In this document: positions 22,885 to 31,674 of the stretch, in pieces
Position numbering within the stretch: the first letter of the stretch is position 1
Layout: every line of letters begins with the position of its first letter
Assembly (NCBI GenBank): GCA_000993615.1
Contig: LBWM01000002.1
Coordinates: 1 to 64,000, forward strand
From: Candidatus Peregrinibacteria bacterium GW2011_GWF2_39_17
GTDB lineage: Bacteria; Patescibacteriota; Gracilibacteria; UBA1369; UBA12473
DNA length: 64,000 nucleotides
Direction of reading: 5' to 3'
Position numbers and translations under genes: made by a program
Notes under the pieces: generated by a model
What the model saw: only the letters and a program-made list of their open reading frames with translations
Databases searched by the model: none
Told to the model about the DNA's origin: nothing

Positions 22885-23817
22885 TCATTTCACCAACTCT
22901 TTTGCCAAAACCTCCCCATCAATCCAATAAATCGAAGCATCACGCTTAAACCAAGTTTTCTGACGACGAGCATAACTTCGCGTTTCTGATTTTATTAAAA
23001 GCACCGCCTCGTCCAAGGCAATTTCCCGACGCAAATATTGGATTACTTGTTTATATCCCAACCCGGTCATTGAAGGTAAATTAAAATCATATCGCTCCAA
23101 TAACCACCTGGTTTCTTCAACAAGACCGCGCTCAAACTGCTCCTCCACTCTCCGATCAATTCGCTCATACAAAATCTCATTTGGCCAATCAATCCCCACC
23201 TGAAAAACTTCATAAGGGCACTCTCCTTTCGTACGATGGATCGGTTTTTGAGTAGACAAAATAATCTCAAGAGCACGAATCAAATAACGATGATTATTGG
23301 GATGAATTTTACTCGCGGCCAAAGGGTCCAATTCCGTGAGCATCGCGTAAAGACTTTCGCTCCCCTGCTCAGCAAGTTCTTGTTCAAGCTCTTTACGCAA
23401 GTTCAAATCCGGCAAAACCTGAGGGAGTTGATAATCATTAACAATAGCACTGATGTACAAACCCGTCCCCCCAACCAAAAGGGGAACCTTTTTGCGAAAA
23501 TGGAGATCCTCAATAATCCTTTTCGCATCGCGTTGAAACTCCGCCAAATTATAAGGTTGATCCGGATCGCGAATATCGATCATATGATGAGGAATTTGAG
23601 CACGGATCCCTGCCTCGATTTTATCCGTGCCAATATTCATTTCACGATACACTTGTCTAGAATCCGCTGAAATCACTTCGCCATCTACTTCAAGAGAGAG
23701 CTTCAAACTAAGCGCTGTTTTCCCCGAAGCAGTCGGTCCTAAAATAACGACCAACGGTTTTTTATCGCTTTTTTCACTTTCAATAAGAAAACGACGAACT
23801 TGTTCAATGATAGGCAT
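22885..23817 (-). CDS. miaA: tRNA dimethylallyltransferase
   Basis: 310 aa, full length. The P-loop GPTASGKT is at 27-34. VISADSRQVYREMNIGTDK is the DSxQxY catalytic loop. PHHMIDIRDPDQPYNLAEFQRDA, VGGTGLYISAI and the C-terminal SMTGLGYKQVI and ETRSYARRQKTWFKRD motifs complete the MiaA pattern. It transfers the dimethylallyl group to A37 of tRNAs that read UNN codons, improving decoding. The ATG at 23817 is chosen because the upstream extension has no conserved residues. The gene follows the radical SAM gene by 23 nt. Confidence 0.93.
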   Translation of the reverse strand: MPIIEQVRRFLIESEKSDKKPLVVILGPTASGKTALSLKLSLEVDGEVISADSRQVYREMNIGTDKIEAGIRAQIPHHMIDIRDPDQPYNLAEFQRDAKRIIEDLHFRKKVPLLVGGTGLYISAIVNDYQLPQVLPDLNLRKELEQELAEQGSESLYAMLTELDPLAASKIHPNNHRYLIRALEIILSTQKPIHRTKGECPYEVFQVGIDWPNEILYERIDRRVEEQFERGLVEETRWLLERYDFNLPSMTGLGYKQVIQYLRREIALDEAVLLIKSETRSYARRQKTWFKRDASIYWIDGEVLAKELVK

Positions 23818-23840
23818 AATGGAAACATTATAACAAATAA

Positions 23841-24743
23841 TCAAAACTCTGGCGTATAACACGAATCCGCCGCATCCAAATCCTGAAAAAGTCCATCCTC
23901 AAAACCCAACTTTAAAAAATATTCTTTAATTTCACGATATTCCTCCCCAATGAGTTTTCGATGAATTTCAGGAAAATCGATCGATCGATGAATGGGATAA
24001 TATTGAGCCATAAGCGCCACATAAGCTTTTGATCCAAACGTTTTCCGAATCCAAGTAAGGACTTTTTTGCTATTTTCAAGATGCCCAGGAAGAACCAAAT
24101 GACGAATCACTAATCCTTTTTCAATAAATCCATCAGCTGACAATTGAGGATAGCCAACCTGGTCAAACATTTCCATTAAAGCCTCCGTGACCCATTTTAA
24201 ATAATTCGGCATTTTGGAATAACGCACAGCCATTGCATCGTCAAAATACTTAAAATCAGGCAAATAAACATCAACCAAACCCTTAAGAGCCTGAAGGGTT
24301 TCACGTTTTTCGTATCCATTGCTGTTCCAAATGATGGGAACACCTAATTTTGATTTATACTTCTTTAAAAAAGGAATGAGGAGCGCAGTATAAGAAGTGG
24401 GACTGACGAAATTGATGTTGTGAACTTTTTGCTCACAAACCAACTCACGACAAATTTCAAACAATTCCTTGGCCATGACCACATGAAGCGGCGCCTTTTT
24501 CCAATATTCTCCCTGGGAAATTTTATAATTCTGACAATAAACACATCGGCCATTACACCCTGTGAAAAATACAGCCCCAGATCCTCCAGTTCCCTCATTA
24601 TTACATTCACCACTGATGAACGGTTCTTCAAAAAAATGCTGCTGCACATGAGAAACCAACAATTTATTGGGCAATTGGCATACGCCAAAACGATGAACAC
24701 GATCCACTCCGCATTGAAAAGGGCAAAGAGTACAAAAATTCAT
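23841..24743 (-). CDS. Radical SAM protein, PflX-like (PFL-activase homologue)
   Basis: 300 aa. The radical SAM cluster motif is CNGRCVYC (C63, C67, C70), coordinating a 4Fe-4S cluster that cleaves SAM. An N-terminal CTLCPFQCGVDR plus a Cys at 22 is the added Cys set of the COG1313/PflX group. FFTGCNGRCVYCQNYKIS and IIWNSNGYE are also typical. The group resembles pyruvate-formate-lyase activating enzymes, but its substrate is not established. The first gene of the minus-strand operon, it starts 59 nt from the ribosomal-protein promoter that runs the other way. Confidence 0.8.
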   Translation of the reverse strand: MNFCTLCPFQCGVDRVHRFGVCQLPNKLLVSHVQQHFFEEPFISGECNNEGTGGSGAVFFTGCNGRCVYCQNYKISQGEYWKKAPLHVVMAKELFEICRELVCEQKVHNINFVSPTSYTALLIPFLKKYKSKLGVPIIWNSNGYEKRETLQALKGLVDVYLPDFKYFDDAMAVRYSKMPNYLKWVTEALMEMFDQVGYPQLSADGFIEKGLVIRHLVLPGHLENSKKVLTWIRKTFGSKAYVALMAQYYPIHRSIDFPEIHRKLIGEEYREIKEYFLKLGFEDGLFQDLDAADSCYTPEF

Positions 24744-24768
24744 AATCGCTACTCTATCTTAGATGCTC

Positions 24769-24796
24769 TTGACTTTCAATCCCTAATGGCTAAAAT
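24769..24796 (+). promoter_or_regulatory. Promoter of rplJL
   Basis: TTGACT (24769-24774), 16 bp, TAAAAT (24791-24796). This is the best -35/-10 pair in this stretch, with expected start near 24803 just before the L10 leader. Confidence 0.6.
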
Positions 24797-24802
24797 GAGC
24801 AA

Positions 24803-24925
24803 GCTTAAGACAGTAGGCAACGCTAGTTTTCAAACTAACTAATAAGACCTACCGAGGCGCACTTACAATTATAGAAAACACCTTATTTCTATTTTGTGCC
24901 TCGAGTCTAAAGCTCGAGTTTTTTA
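24803..24925 (+). ncRNA. L10 leader (autogenous r-protein attenuator) with terminator
   Basis: GTAGG (24813-24817) pairs with CCTAC (24848-24852) around an AT-rich arm (GCTAGTTTTCAAACTAAC). Next, CGAGGCGCA pairs with TGTGCCTCG, and CTCGAG-TCTAAAG-CTCGAG-TTTTTT (24900-24924) is an intrinsic terminator. CCTCGAG can pair either backward or forward, so the two structures exclude each other. L10(L12)4 binding is known to favour termination or block translation of its own operon in this class. It ends 22 nt before rplJ. Confidence 0.75.
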
Positions 24926-24946
24926 CTTCTACCTAATTTTATTCCC

Positions 24947-25621
24947 ATGGCCATTACAAAAGCTCAAAAAACTGACATGCTCACTGAGCTCAATGATCAA
25001 TTCGACAGAGCAAAAGGCATAGTTTTCGCACGTTATAGCGGATTAAGTGTTATGGATGCCCAAGATTTAAGACGATCCCTAAAAAAAGCCAACGTAGATT
25101 ATAAAGTCGCTAAAAAAACCCTTCTTAAGCTTGCCGCTAAACGAAAAGGAATCGACCTAACCGATGAAATTATCGCTGGCCCCATTGGTGTTGCCTTTGG
25201 ATTTGATGACGAAATTGTAGCAGCTCAAAGAATAGCTGATTTTGCCAAAAAATTTGAAAATTTTGAGCTTATGGGTGGAATCGTGGAAGGAAAAATCATT
25301 GATGCTGCTACTGTTAAAACCTTAGCTTCAATCCCATCTCGGGAAGTTTTATTAGCCAAATTTATGGGATCCACCCTCTCACCTTTAAACGGATTTGTTA
25401 GCCTCCTCAATAATGTTGTAGGCTCGTTTGTCCGGGTAGTTAATGCCTATCAGGAGAAAAAAAATGAAACCGAAGGTATCCCGCCAGTCAAAGAAATTGC
25501 AATTCAAGACCAAACACCAAAAACAGAAGACACACCCGAAACTATTCCCAAAGAATCCAACACAGAGCCTTCACCTGAAGAATCCTCCCCAAAAGATGAT
25601 AGCCAGACTCCAGAAGCTTAA
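24947..25621 (+). CDS. rplJ: Ribosomal protein L10 with acidic C-terminal extension
   Basis: 224 aa. The first 170 or so residues are a normal L10: MAITKAQKTDMLTELND, KGIVFARYSGLSVMDAQDLRR, YKVAKKTLLKLA and IPSREVLLAKFMGS. L10 anchors the L7/L12 stalk on 23S rRNA and, in complex with L12, binds its own leader. After residue 170 there is a tail of about 50 residues, rich in Pro, Glu, Ser and Thr (PPVKEI..., PKTEDTPE..., SPEESSPKDD), that most L10 proteins lack. It is probably disordered and may tune stalk contacts. rplL follows 37 nt downstream in the same transcript. No Shine-Dalgarno precedes the ATG. Confidence 0.95.
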   Translation: MAITKAQKTDMLTELNDQFDRAKGIVFARYSGLSVMDAQDLRRSLKKANVDYKVAKKTLLKLAAKRKGIDLTDEIIAGPIGVAFGFDDEIVAAQRIADFAKKFENFELMGGIVEGKIIDAATVKTLASIPSREVLLAKFMGSTLSPLNGFVSLLNNVVGSFVRVVNAYQEKKNETEGIPPVKEIAIQDQTPKTEDTPETIPKESNTEPSPEESSPKDDSQTPEA

Positions 25622-25658
25622 TTTATTTCTATTTATTATCCACCTAACCCCTTAAAAC

Positions 25659-26069
25659 ATGTCTGAAAAATCCCCAACCCCGCAACTTAGTAAAGAGGCT
25701 GAAAAAGTCCTTGAAATGGTTGAAAAACTTTCCATCCTTGACTTGGCAAACCTTGTTAAGGCTATGGAGGAAAAATTTGGCGTTAGCGCCGCTGCCCCGG
25801 TCGCTGCTGCTCCTGCCGCCGGAGGAGGTGCTGCCGCCGGAGAAGCTGCTGAAGAAAAATCATTTTACGACGTAGAGCTTAAAGACGCAGGTGCCCAAAA
25901 AATTGCCGTAATCAAAGCTGTTCGTGAAATTACCCAATTAGGGCTTAAGGAAGCCAAAGACCTTGTCGATGGAGCTCCTAAAAAAGTCAAAGAAGGAATC
26001 AAGAAAGAAGAAGCTGAGGAAATAAAGAAAAAGCTAGAAGCCGCCGGCGCTAAAGTTGAGCTAGTTTAA
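25659..26069 (+). CDS. rplL: Ribosomal protein L7/L12
   Basis: 136 aa. It has the N-terminal dimerisation helix region ([26 protein letters not shown]), an Ala/Gly/Pro-rich hinge ([21 protein letters not shown]) and the globular C-terminal domain ([33 protein letters not shown]), which recruits translation factors. Several dimers bind L10 to form the flexible stalk. The N terminus has about 10 extra residues before the first helix. It ends just before a strong hairpin terminator. Confidence 0.96.
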   Translation: MSEKSPTPQLSKEAEKVLEMVEKLSILDLANLVKAMEEKFGVSAAAPVAAAPAAGGGAAAGEAAEEKSFYDVELKDAGAQKIAVIKAVREITQLGLKEAKDLVDGAPKKVKEGIKKEEAEEIKKKLEAAGAKVELV

Positions 26070-26096
26070 TTTTTTCTTAAAAAAACCCACACAACC

Positions 26097-26131
26097 AAAA
26101 GACCAAATTTTTCCCAATTTGGTCTTTTGAC
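26097..26131 (+). terminator. Intrinsic terminator of rplJL
   Basis: AAAAGACCAAATT and AATTTGGTCTTTT form a perfect 13-bp stem around TTTCCC, ending in a T run. Confidence 0.85.
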
Positions 26132-26164
26132 GTTTAGATAAATACCATTTTCCCCCTGTTAAGA

Positions 26165-26193
26165 TTGCATTTACCTAAAATTTCTGATAAAAT
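26165..26193 (+). promoter_or_regulatory. Promoter of the type IV pilus operon
   Basis: TTGCAT (26165-26170), 17 bp, TAAAAT (26188-26193), 45 nt before the first ATG of the pilN-pilC operon and right after the rplJL terminator. Confidence 0.5.
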
Positions 26194-26237
26194 AACTAGA
26201 TTAAAAAACAAAAATCAACACCTAAACCTACATCAAA

Positions 26238-27683
26238 ATGGCTACCAGTCCCCTATTCCCTGAATTAACTCCCACTCTCACTGCCACAGCCACTCCTGAT
26301 CTTTTTAGAGAAATCCCAAAATCAGTTAATGCGGGCTCAAGCAATTCAACCCTGGTCAATGCCGTTATTACCAAAGGAAAAAACGAAAAAATTCTTGGTC
26401 CAAAGCCAAAAACCTCATCTGGTTTAGATATTTCACATGAAAAATTTCCTCTAGGTAATTACCTTTTTAAGATGTCAATTCTAATTTTAATTGTCACCTT
26501 TGGATTTTTCTACACTCAACTTAACCCTGATTTTCAATTATTAGGACAAAATCCAATTCAGCGACTCAACACCTTCGAAGAAGGACTAAAAACCGATCAA
26601 ACAGACATCAATTTTTACAACTTCATGATTGCTAAATTTGCGTTAGATGATTTTGCAATTAGTGCCGATAATTATCTTATTAAGATAAGCCAATACGAAT
26701 CCGCTTACACCCCTGACAACATTAGAAATGACCTTGAAGAAGATTTAACTCTATTACAAGCAGATATGAAAAAATCCCTAACTCTTGTTAAGGATAAATT
26801 ATCCCACACCACCTATCCAAAGGCTCTAGCCTTTAAAACTGAAATCTCAACCCTGGAAAATGAATATTCTTTAGCACTCAAAGGAGAAATTAATAAACGC
26901 CAACAAACCCTTAATTCCAGCAAAGATCCAGATACGGAAATTCAACAAAAAAATCTCGAAAGTGCCTTAGCCTTAATCAATGCCAAAGATTTTCAAACTG
27001 AAATTAAAGGACTAGATCTTAACAAAGATTTAGAAACAAGCATTGTCCAACACCTCTTTCAAGGCTCCACGCAAATAAGCAAAAACGAATTTTCTACTAT
27101 TCTCAGTATCAAAAGTGAACGCATTCACTGGTCAAATATCCTGGATGAATTAAATCGAGTTACTCAAGAAGTAGACCCGCTTTACGGAAGTGGCATTAAA
27201 AGTAATATTACTTATTCCACCTTAACAGTAAATGCCTCAGATCAAACTATTAATTTAAAAGGATTAACCAATACCGACGACACGAAAAATTTTTCCCTTA
27301 TCTCGGATTTAGTTGATAAACTAGAACATTCCACCATGTTTATGAATGTTAATGACCGTAGCTTTAACAAAATTGAAAATACAGACAAAGGATTTAGCGC
27401 TTCCTTTAATATATCTCTAAATCTTCAATATGAAGCTGATGATCGCGATAACACCACCCCCATTTCCTTAAATTTTGAAGACAAAACTAGTGACCTTAAT
27501 CTATCTGAAACTAACCCTGACACCGAACAAGAACAACCTTCAACACCCATAAATATCGAACCAGTTGATCCTTTTTCTTCAATCGGCTCAGTTAATTTCC
27601 TAGACATTTTCGGCCTACTGACGGACGCGTTTAATACCCCCATTCAAAGTACCAGCTCTCCTAGTAGGATTCCTCGTCAGTAA
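26238..27683 (+). CDS. PilN-like type IV pilus assembly protein
   Basis: 481 aa. A polar, probably disordered cytoplasmic head of about 72 residues is followed by one membrane helix (74-93). A long helical extracellular part (about 95-290) comes next. The C-terminal domain, from SERIHWSNILDELNRV to ISLNLQY, matches the PilN pattern: a W..IL..L helix, a strand ITLKGL-like (QTINLKGL), a helix LVDKLEHS, and a final strand. PilN and PilO link the inner-membrane platform to the pilus. It is twice the size of ordinary PilN because of the inserted helical part and a Ser/Thr/Pro-rich tail. Gene order with PilO, PilB and PilC supports the call. Confidence 0.6.
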   Translation: MATSPLFPELTPTLTATATPDLFREIPKSVNAGSSNSTLVNAVITKGKNEKILGPKPKTSSGLDISHEKFPLGNYLFKMSILILIVTFGFFYTQLNPDFQLLGQNPIQRLNTFEEGLKTDQTDINFYNFMIAKFALDDFAISADNYLIKISQYESAYTPDNIRNDLEEDLTLLQADMKKSLTLVKDKLSHTTYPKALAFKTEISTLENEYSLALKGEINKRQQTLNSSKDPDTEIQQKNLESALALINAKDFQTEIKGLDLNKDLETSIVQHLFQGSTQISKNEFSTILSIKSERIHWSNILDELNRVTQEVDPLYGSGIKSNITYSTLTVNASDQTINLKGLTNTDDTKNFSLISDLVDKLEHSTMFMNVNDRSFNKIENTDKGFSASFNISLNLQYEADDRDNTTPISLNFEDKTSDLNLSETNPDTEQEQPSTPINIEPVDPFSSIGSVNFLDIFGLLTDAFNTPIQSTSSPSRIPRQ

Positions 27684-27714
27684 ATTCTCATCCCATCTTT
27701 TTATTGTCAAACCC

Positions 27715-28293
27715 ATGAAATCTTCACCTACATCCTCAATCCCATTTATCGCTGCCCTAATCCTGTTTTCCGTAACCGGCTGGTATGGCTATTCCAAATA
27801 CACAACTCTAGCCACCATCAAAACAGATTTAGCCCAAGCAGACGAAATTCTCCAAAATTTAGAAACTGAAAATAGCGCTGTAACTCAAGAATATCAAACC
27901 ACCATGAAAACAGCGATCGACAATATCATTACCAATGAACAAAAAATAAAAACCATCTTCCCCCAACAAGAAAAAATTACGGATTTAACCCGTATGCTTG
28001 ATGATTTTGCCTCTAAAAATCACTATTCCGGAAACCCCTTTTTTATTAACCAATTAACTTATAGTGAAATTAAAGATATCCCAGAAAAAGGTTACCAAAT
28101 TTTACCAATCACCATGACCATTGATACTTCAGAATATAATTTCGCAAAATTCCTGGAATACATTGAAACTTCTGGATCACTAGAAACCGGCGTACCCCTA
28201 ATGGCTATCAATGCTATTTCACTCCAATTACAAGATGAAGAAAATACTCTACGGGTTCAACTTTCCGCTTCTGCCTTTATTCAAAATTCATAA
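27715..28293 (+). CDS. PilO-like type IV pilus assembly protein
   Basis: 192 aa. A single membrane helix at about 9-24 (PFIAALILFSVTGWYGYS) is followed by a coiled-coil-like stretch (about 30-80, with regular Leu/Ala and many Glu/Gln) and a C-terminal mixed domain with GYQILPITMTIDTSEYNFAKFLEYIETS, the form of the PilO ferredoxin-like domain. PilO pairs with PilN through the coiled coil. It lies 31 nt after the PilN-like gene and 5 nt before pilB. Confidence 0.65.
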   Translation: MKSSPTSSIPFIAALILFSVTGWYGYSKYTTLATIKTDLAQADEILQNLETENSAVTQEYQTTMKTAIDNIITNEQKIKTIFPQQEKITDLTRMLDDFASKNHYSGNPFFINQLTYSEIKDIPEKGYQILPITMTIDTSEYNFAKFLEYIETSGSLETGVPLMAINAISLQLQDEENTLRVQLSASAFIQNS

Positions 28294-28298
28294 ATAAA

Positions 28299-29753
28299 AT
28301 GGCTGTATCTCCTTCTAATCCATTGCCGATTACCTCTTTTCCTACTCCAGATCCTTCGAATTTAGGCTGCCCGCTTTTCCCAAATTTAGAAACCAAAGCT
28401 GAAAAAACCCCTGATCAACCACCCCAAAATCAAAACCCACCTATTATAGCCAATCAAGCACAAACGCCATCAACACCGAATCAATCCCCGGAACAATCTG
28501 CTGCTCAAAATCAACTCACCCTTTTGCAAAATTCCATTATTTCAGCCAATATTCCTCAACTAGTTACTAGCTGCCTTACTTATGCCATTGGCTTAAGATC
28601 CAGTGATGTCCATATTGAACCTAAAGATAACACTATTCGCATCAGATTTAGAGTTGATGGAGTTTTACGCGAAATTGTGGAATATCCACCTAATATCCAC
28701 CCGGCGGTAGTGTCGCGAATCAAAATTATGTCTAATCTAAAAATAGATGAACAACGAATTCCTCAAGACGGACGGGCTCAAGTCACTACTCCGGAAGGTA
28801 GAGAAATGGATCTGCGCGTTTCCACTTTGCCCACAGTCAATGGAGAAAAAGTAGTAATGCGTATCCAAGAACGAACTCGTCAAATTCCAGCCCTCGAAGA
28901 TTTAGGATTAACCGGTATGGGACTAGAAAATCTTAAAAAGAGTTTAGCACTACCCAACGGCATTATCCTAACCACCGGCCCTACTGGATCAGGGAAAACC
29001 ACTACTCTTTATTCGTGTTTACAACTCCTTAATAAAACAGAAGTTAATATTTTAACCTTTGAAGATCCGGTGGAAATTCAAATGAATGGCCTAAACCAAA
29101 GCCAAGTTCACCCTGATATTGAATATGATTTTGCCAGAGGATTACGCGCTGCGCTACGCCAGGACCCAGACATTATGATGGTCGGAGAAATTCGAGATCG
29201 GGAAACCATTGATGTGGCTATTGAAGCTTCTCTAACCGGACATTTGGTTTTATCAACTATTCACACTAATAGCGCTGTAGAAACCTTGACTCGTATTGCT
29301 AATATGGGTGTCCCTGCCTTTTTAATGACGGCCACTATAAATACTATTATTGCCCAACGTTTAGTTAGGCAACTCTGTCAACACTGCAAAAAACCAGCTC
29401 AAACAAACGAAGTTAATAAAATTACGGCAAAAAAGGCCATAGATAGATTAAATGAAGTTGAAAAAAAGGGATTTGCTCCCCAAGTTTTAACTGAATTACA
29501 ATTTTACGAACCTGGTGGCTGTGATCAATGCGATCAAATCGGTTATCACGGGCGAGTCGGACTTTATGAGGTTTTACAAATGAATAATGAACTCCGTCAT
29601 CTCCTTGTTAAAGGAACTTCCACTTTAGACATTGAAGAAGCAGCCATCAAAGGAGGTATGACTACCCTTGAGCAAAGCGGCTTACTCAAAGCTCTACAAG
29701 GATTAACCACCCTAAGCGAAGTTTATCGTGTCGCCCGTCCCGATGATAATTAA
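28299..29753 (+). CDS. pilB: PilB/GspE-family pilus extension ATPase
   Basis: 484 aa. The N-terminal 70 residues are Pro/Gln-rich and disordered. They replace the usual N1 domain, so this is a short form. Then come the N2 domain (SSDVHIEPKDNTIRIRFRVDG), Walker A GPTGSGKTT (227-235), the Asp box and Walker B region (LRQDPDIMMVGEIRD), the His box (LSTIHTNSA), and a tetracysteine zinc site (CQHCKKP...CDQC). It hydrolyses ATP to drive pilin polymerisation through PilC. No PilT retraction ATPase is in the window. Confidence 0.93.
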   Translation: MAVSPSNPLPITSFPTPDPSNLGCPLFPNLETKAEKTPDQPPQNQNPPIIANQAQTPSTPNQSPEQSAAQNQLTLLQNSIISANIPQLVTSCLTYAIGLRSSDVHIEPKDNTIRIRFRVDGVLREIVEYPPNIHPAVVSRIKIMSNLKIDEQRIPQDGRAQVTTPEGREMDLRVSTLPTVNGEKVVMRIQERTRQIPALEDLGLTGMGLENLKKSLALPNGIILTTGPTGSGKTTTLYSCLQLLNKTEVNILTFEDPVEIQMNGLNQSQVHPDIEYDFARGLRAALRQDPDIMMVGEIRDRETIDVAIEASLTGHLVLSTIHTNSAVETLTRIANMGVPAFLMTATINTIIAQRLVRQLCQHCKKPAQTNEVNKITAKKAIDRLNEVEKKGFAPQVLTELQFYEPGGCDQCDQIGYHGRVGLYEVLQMNNELRHLLVKGTSTLDIEEAAIKGGMTTLEQSGLLKALQGLTTLSEVYRVARPDDN

Positions 29754-29762
29754 ATAAATTTT

Positions 29763-30992
29763 ATGAATACTTTCCCCTCATCCCAGCTTCAAACAACCAA
29801 TTTTCCCCAAAAAAATCTCCCAAACGACATCGCTAGCATCCTTAACATTGGCGAAGAAAAAGAAGAAATTATTGAAAAATCAACCAATTCAAATAAAGGA
29901 TTGACCGGATTTTATGCGCGCATAAACGAAAAGGTGCAATCGTTCACTCCAATTAAAGTCAAAGAAAAAGTTACTTTTTTCCAATTATTAGCCGTCATGC
30001 TAGAAGCCGGAGTTCCGTTGGTTAAAGCACTTTATGTTTTAGCTGACCAAAATAATAATATTCGCTTACGCCATACTATTGCCACAATTGCTCAAAAAGT
30101 AGAAACTGGAAAATCCTTCTCCAGTGCCATGCAAGATTTTTATGGTGTTTTCAATGACACTCAAATTGGTATGATTCATGCTGGAGAAGCTTCCGGAAAA
30201 CTCAATGAAATTTTAAAACAAGTTGCCAAACAAGAAGAAAAAAATGCCGCCATAACCTCCAAAATTAAAGGCGCCATGATTTACCCTGCTATTGTTTTAA
30301 CTATCATGGCTTGTTCCGTCCTAGTCATCCTCGGCTTTGTGGTCCCACAATTAACGGAGTTATTCACCCAAGCTGGTTCTACCCTCCCCACCTCAACTAA
30401 AATCTTAATTTTCCTGAGTGATTTTGTAATCAATTCCTATAAATTCTTAATTGGAATCGTTGTAATAATTATCGGGATATTTTATGTTTGGAAAAAAACA
30501 GATAATGGTAAATACCAATGGCACCATGCCCTATTATATCTCCCGATCATGGGTAAACTTTTAAGACAGGTTGCTTTATCTCGATTTACTCGCACCCTAG
30601 CAAGTTTAATGAATAGTGGAATTACCATTGTTAAAAGCCTCCAAATCGATGGCGATGCTGTGGGTAATGAAGTCTACAAGAAACGTATTCTCCTGGCTGC
30701 CGAAGATGTTTCGCGCGGAATCCCGCTAGCCGAAAATTTAACTGATAGTCGTTTCCTTTTTCCTGAAATGGTGGTTTCCATGATTTCCATTGGCGAACAA
30801 GCAGCCGAATTAGCTAATGTATGCGACAAAATCGCTGATTATTACGAAGATCAAGTCGATCAAATGGCGGCTAATATATCTAAATTATTAGAGCCATTAA
30901 TTATGGTGGCCATGAGTGTCGTTGTAGGGGGATTAATCGTAGCTGTCATGCAACCGATCTTTAGCCTTATGGATGTGGTTGGGAATATCTAA
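29763..30992 (+). CDS. pilC: PilC/GspF-family pilus platform protein
   Basis: 409 aa. It contains two repeated T2SSF domains, each a helical bundle followed by membrane helices: FFQLLAVMLEAGVPLVKAL near residue 78, and the second copy RFTRTLASLMNSGITIVKSL near 278. Membrane helices are at about 174-196, 222-243 and 375-398. GEASGKLNEIL and GEQAAELANV are the paired family motifs. It is the inner-membrane platform turned by PilB during pilus growth. The 60-residue polar N-terminal head is longer than usual. Its stop is 13 nt from the stop of the convergent pseudopilin gene. Confidence 0.9.
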   Translation: MNTFPSSQLQTTNFPQKNLPNDIASILNIGEEKEEIIEKSTNSNKGLTGFYARINEKVQSFTPIKVKEKVTFFQLLAVMLEAGVPLVKALYVLADQNNNIRLRHTIATIAQKVETGKSFSSAMQDFYGVFNDTQIGMIHAGEASGKLNEILKQVAKQEEKNAAITSKIKGAMIYPAIVLTIMACSVLVILGFVVPQLTELFTQAGSTLPTSTKILIFLSDFVINSYKFLIGIVVIIIGIFYVWKKTDNGKYQWHHALLYLPIMGKLLRQVALSRFTRTLASLMNSGITIVKSLQIDGDAVGNEVYKKRILLAAEDVSRGIPLAENLTDSRFLFPEMVVSMISIGEQAAELANVCDKIADYYEDQVDQMAANISKLLEPLIMVAMSVVVGGLIVAVMQPIFSLMDVVGNI

Positions 30993-31005
30993 AAAACGCA
31001 TACTA

Positions 31006-31524
31006 TTATTTTACTAATTCCGGGATTCTTGCTACCTGCGAAAGCGCAATTTTTTGCACCGAAGGAGAATTAAGTGATTGCACTGTTAATATAATTTCCG
31101 AAGCAGATACAACTGACGAAAATTCAAAAGTAAGTTCTCCTAAAGGAGCAGTATAAACGATTTTATCCAACTCAACTGGATTTTTAATAATTTGGATATC
31201 GGCATTTAAAATTTGCTGATCAAGTAATAAATCCTGGCCATTCCCCAAACGGGCATAAAAATTAAGCTCGTTATTGTTAGCACCAGAAAACTGCACATAA
31301 TAAGACGTGGCCACTTGCCCATTAATTTCCAAACTGCTTAAAGCTCGACTACGCGCTCCTTGAATAAAGTCAACCGTGGTCACTACCGCATCCTTAAATT
31401 GAGTCCGACTTTTAACCCCTTTAAGACTAGACATGGAAATCGTGAATACAATGCCAATCATAATCATGACTATCATTAATTCAATAAGGGTGAAAGCCGG
31501 GATAAAATATTTTTCTAAACGCAT
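31006..31524 (-). CDS. GspH/FimT-like pseudopilin
   Basis: 172 aa. A short basic leader MRLEKYFIPA is followed by the prepilin motif FTLIELMIVM, with E at position +5, and a single hydrophobic helix (to about 32). The rest is beta-rich, with QFKDAVVTTVDFIQGARSRALSS as the alpha1-C region of minor pilins. Position -1 is Ala, not Gly. Such minor pilins sit at the tip or prime assembly. It is on the strand opposite the operon, divergent from the major pilin gene. The ATG at 31524 is preferred to a TTG 6 nt upstream. Confidence 0.75.
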   Translation of the reverse strand: MRLEKYFIPAFTLIELMIVMIMIGIVFTISMSSLKGVKSRTQFKDAVVTTVDFIQGARSRALSSLEINGQVATSYYVQFSGANNNELNFYARLGNGQDLLLDQQILNADIQIIKNPVELDKIVYTAPLGELTFEFSSVVSASEIILTVQSLNSPSVQKIALSQVARIPELVK

Positions 31525-31605
31525 AAACAAAATCTAAATAAAATTAACAAACACTATACTTAATTATGCTCCAATAAATCATATCTTTAAATTTTCAATT
31601 TTTAA

Positions 31606-31633
31606 TTGCCTTTTTTAAGAACAGAGCTATAAT
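31606..31633 (+). promoter_or_regulatory. Promoter of the major pilin gene
   Basis: TTGCCT (31606-31611), 16 bp, TATAAT (31628-31633). It stands 41 nt before the pilin ATG. Confidence 0.55.
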
Positions 31634-31674
31634 AGCATAAATTCTAAAAAAAATGTTATCTAACCCCACCTCCC

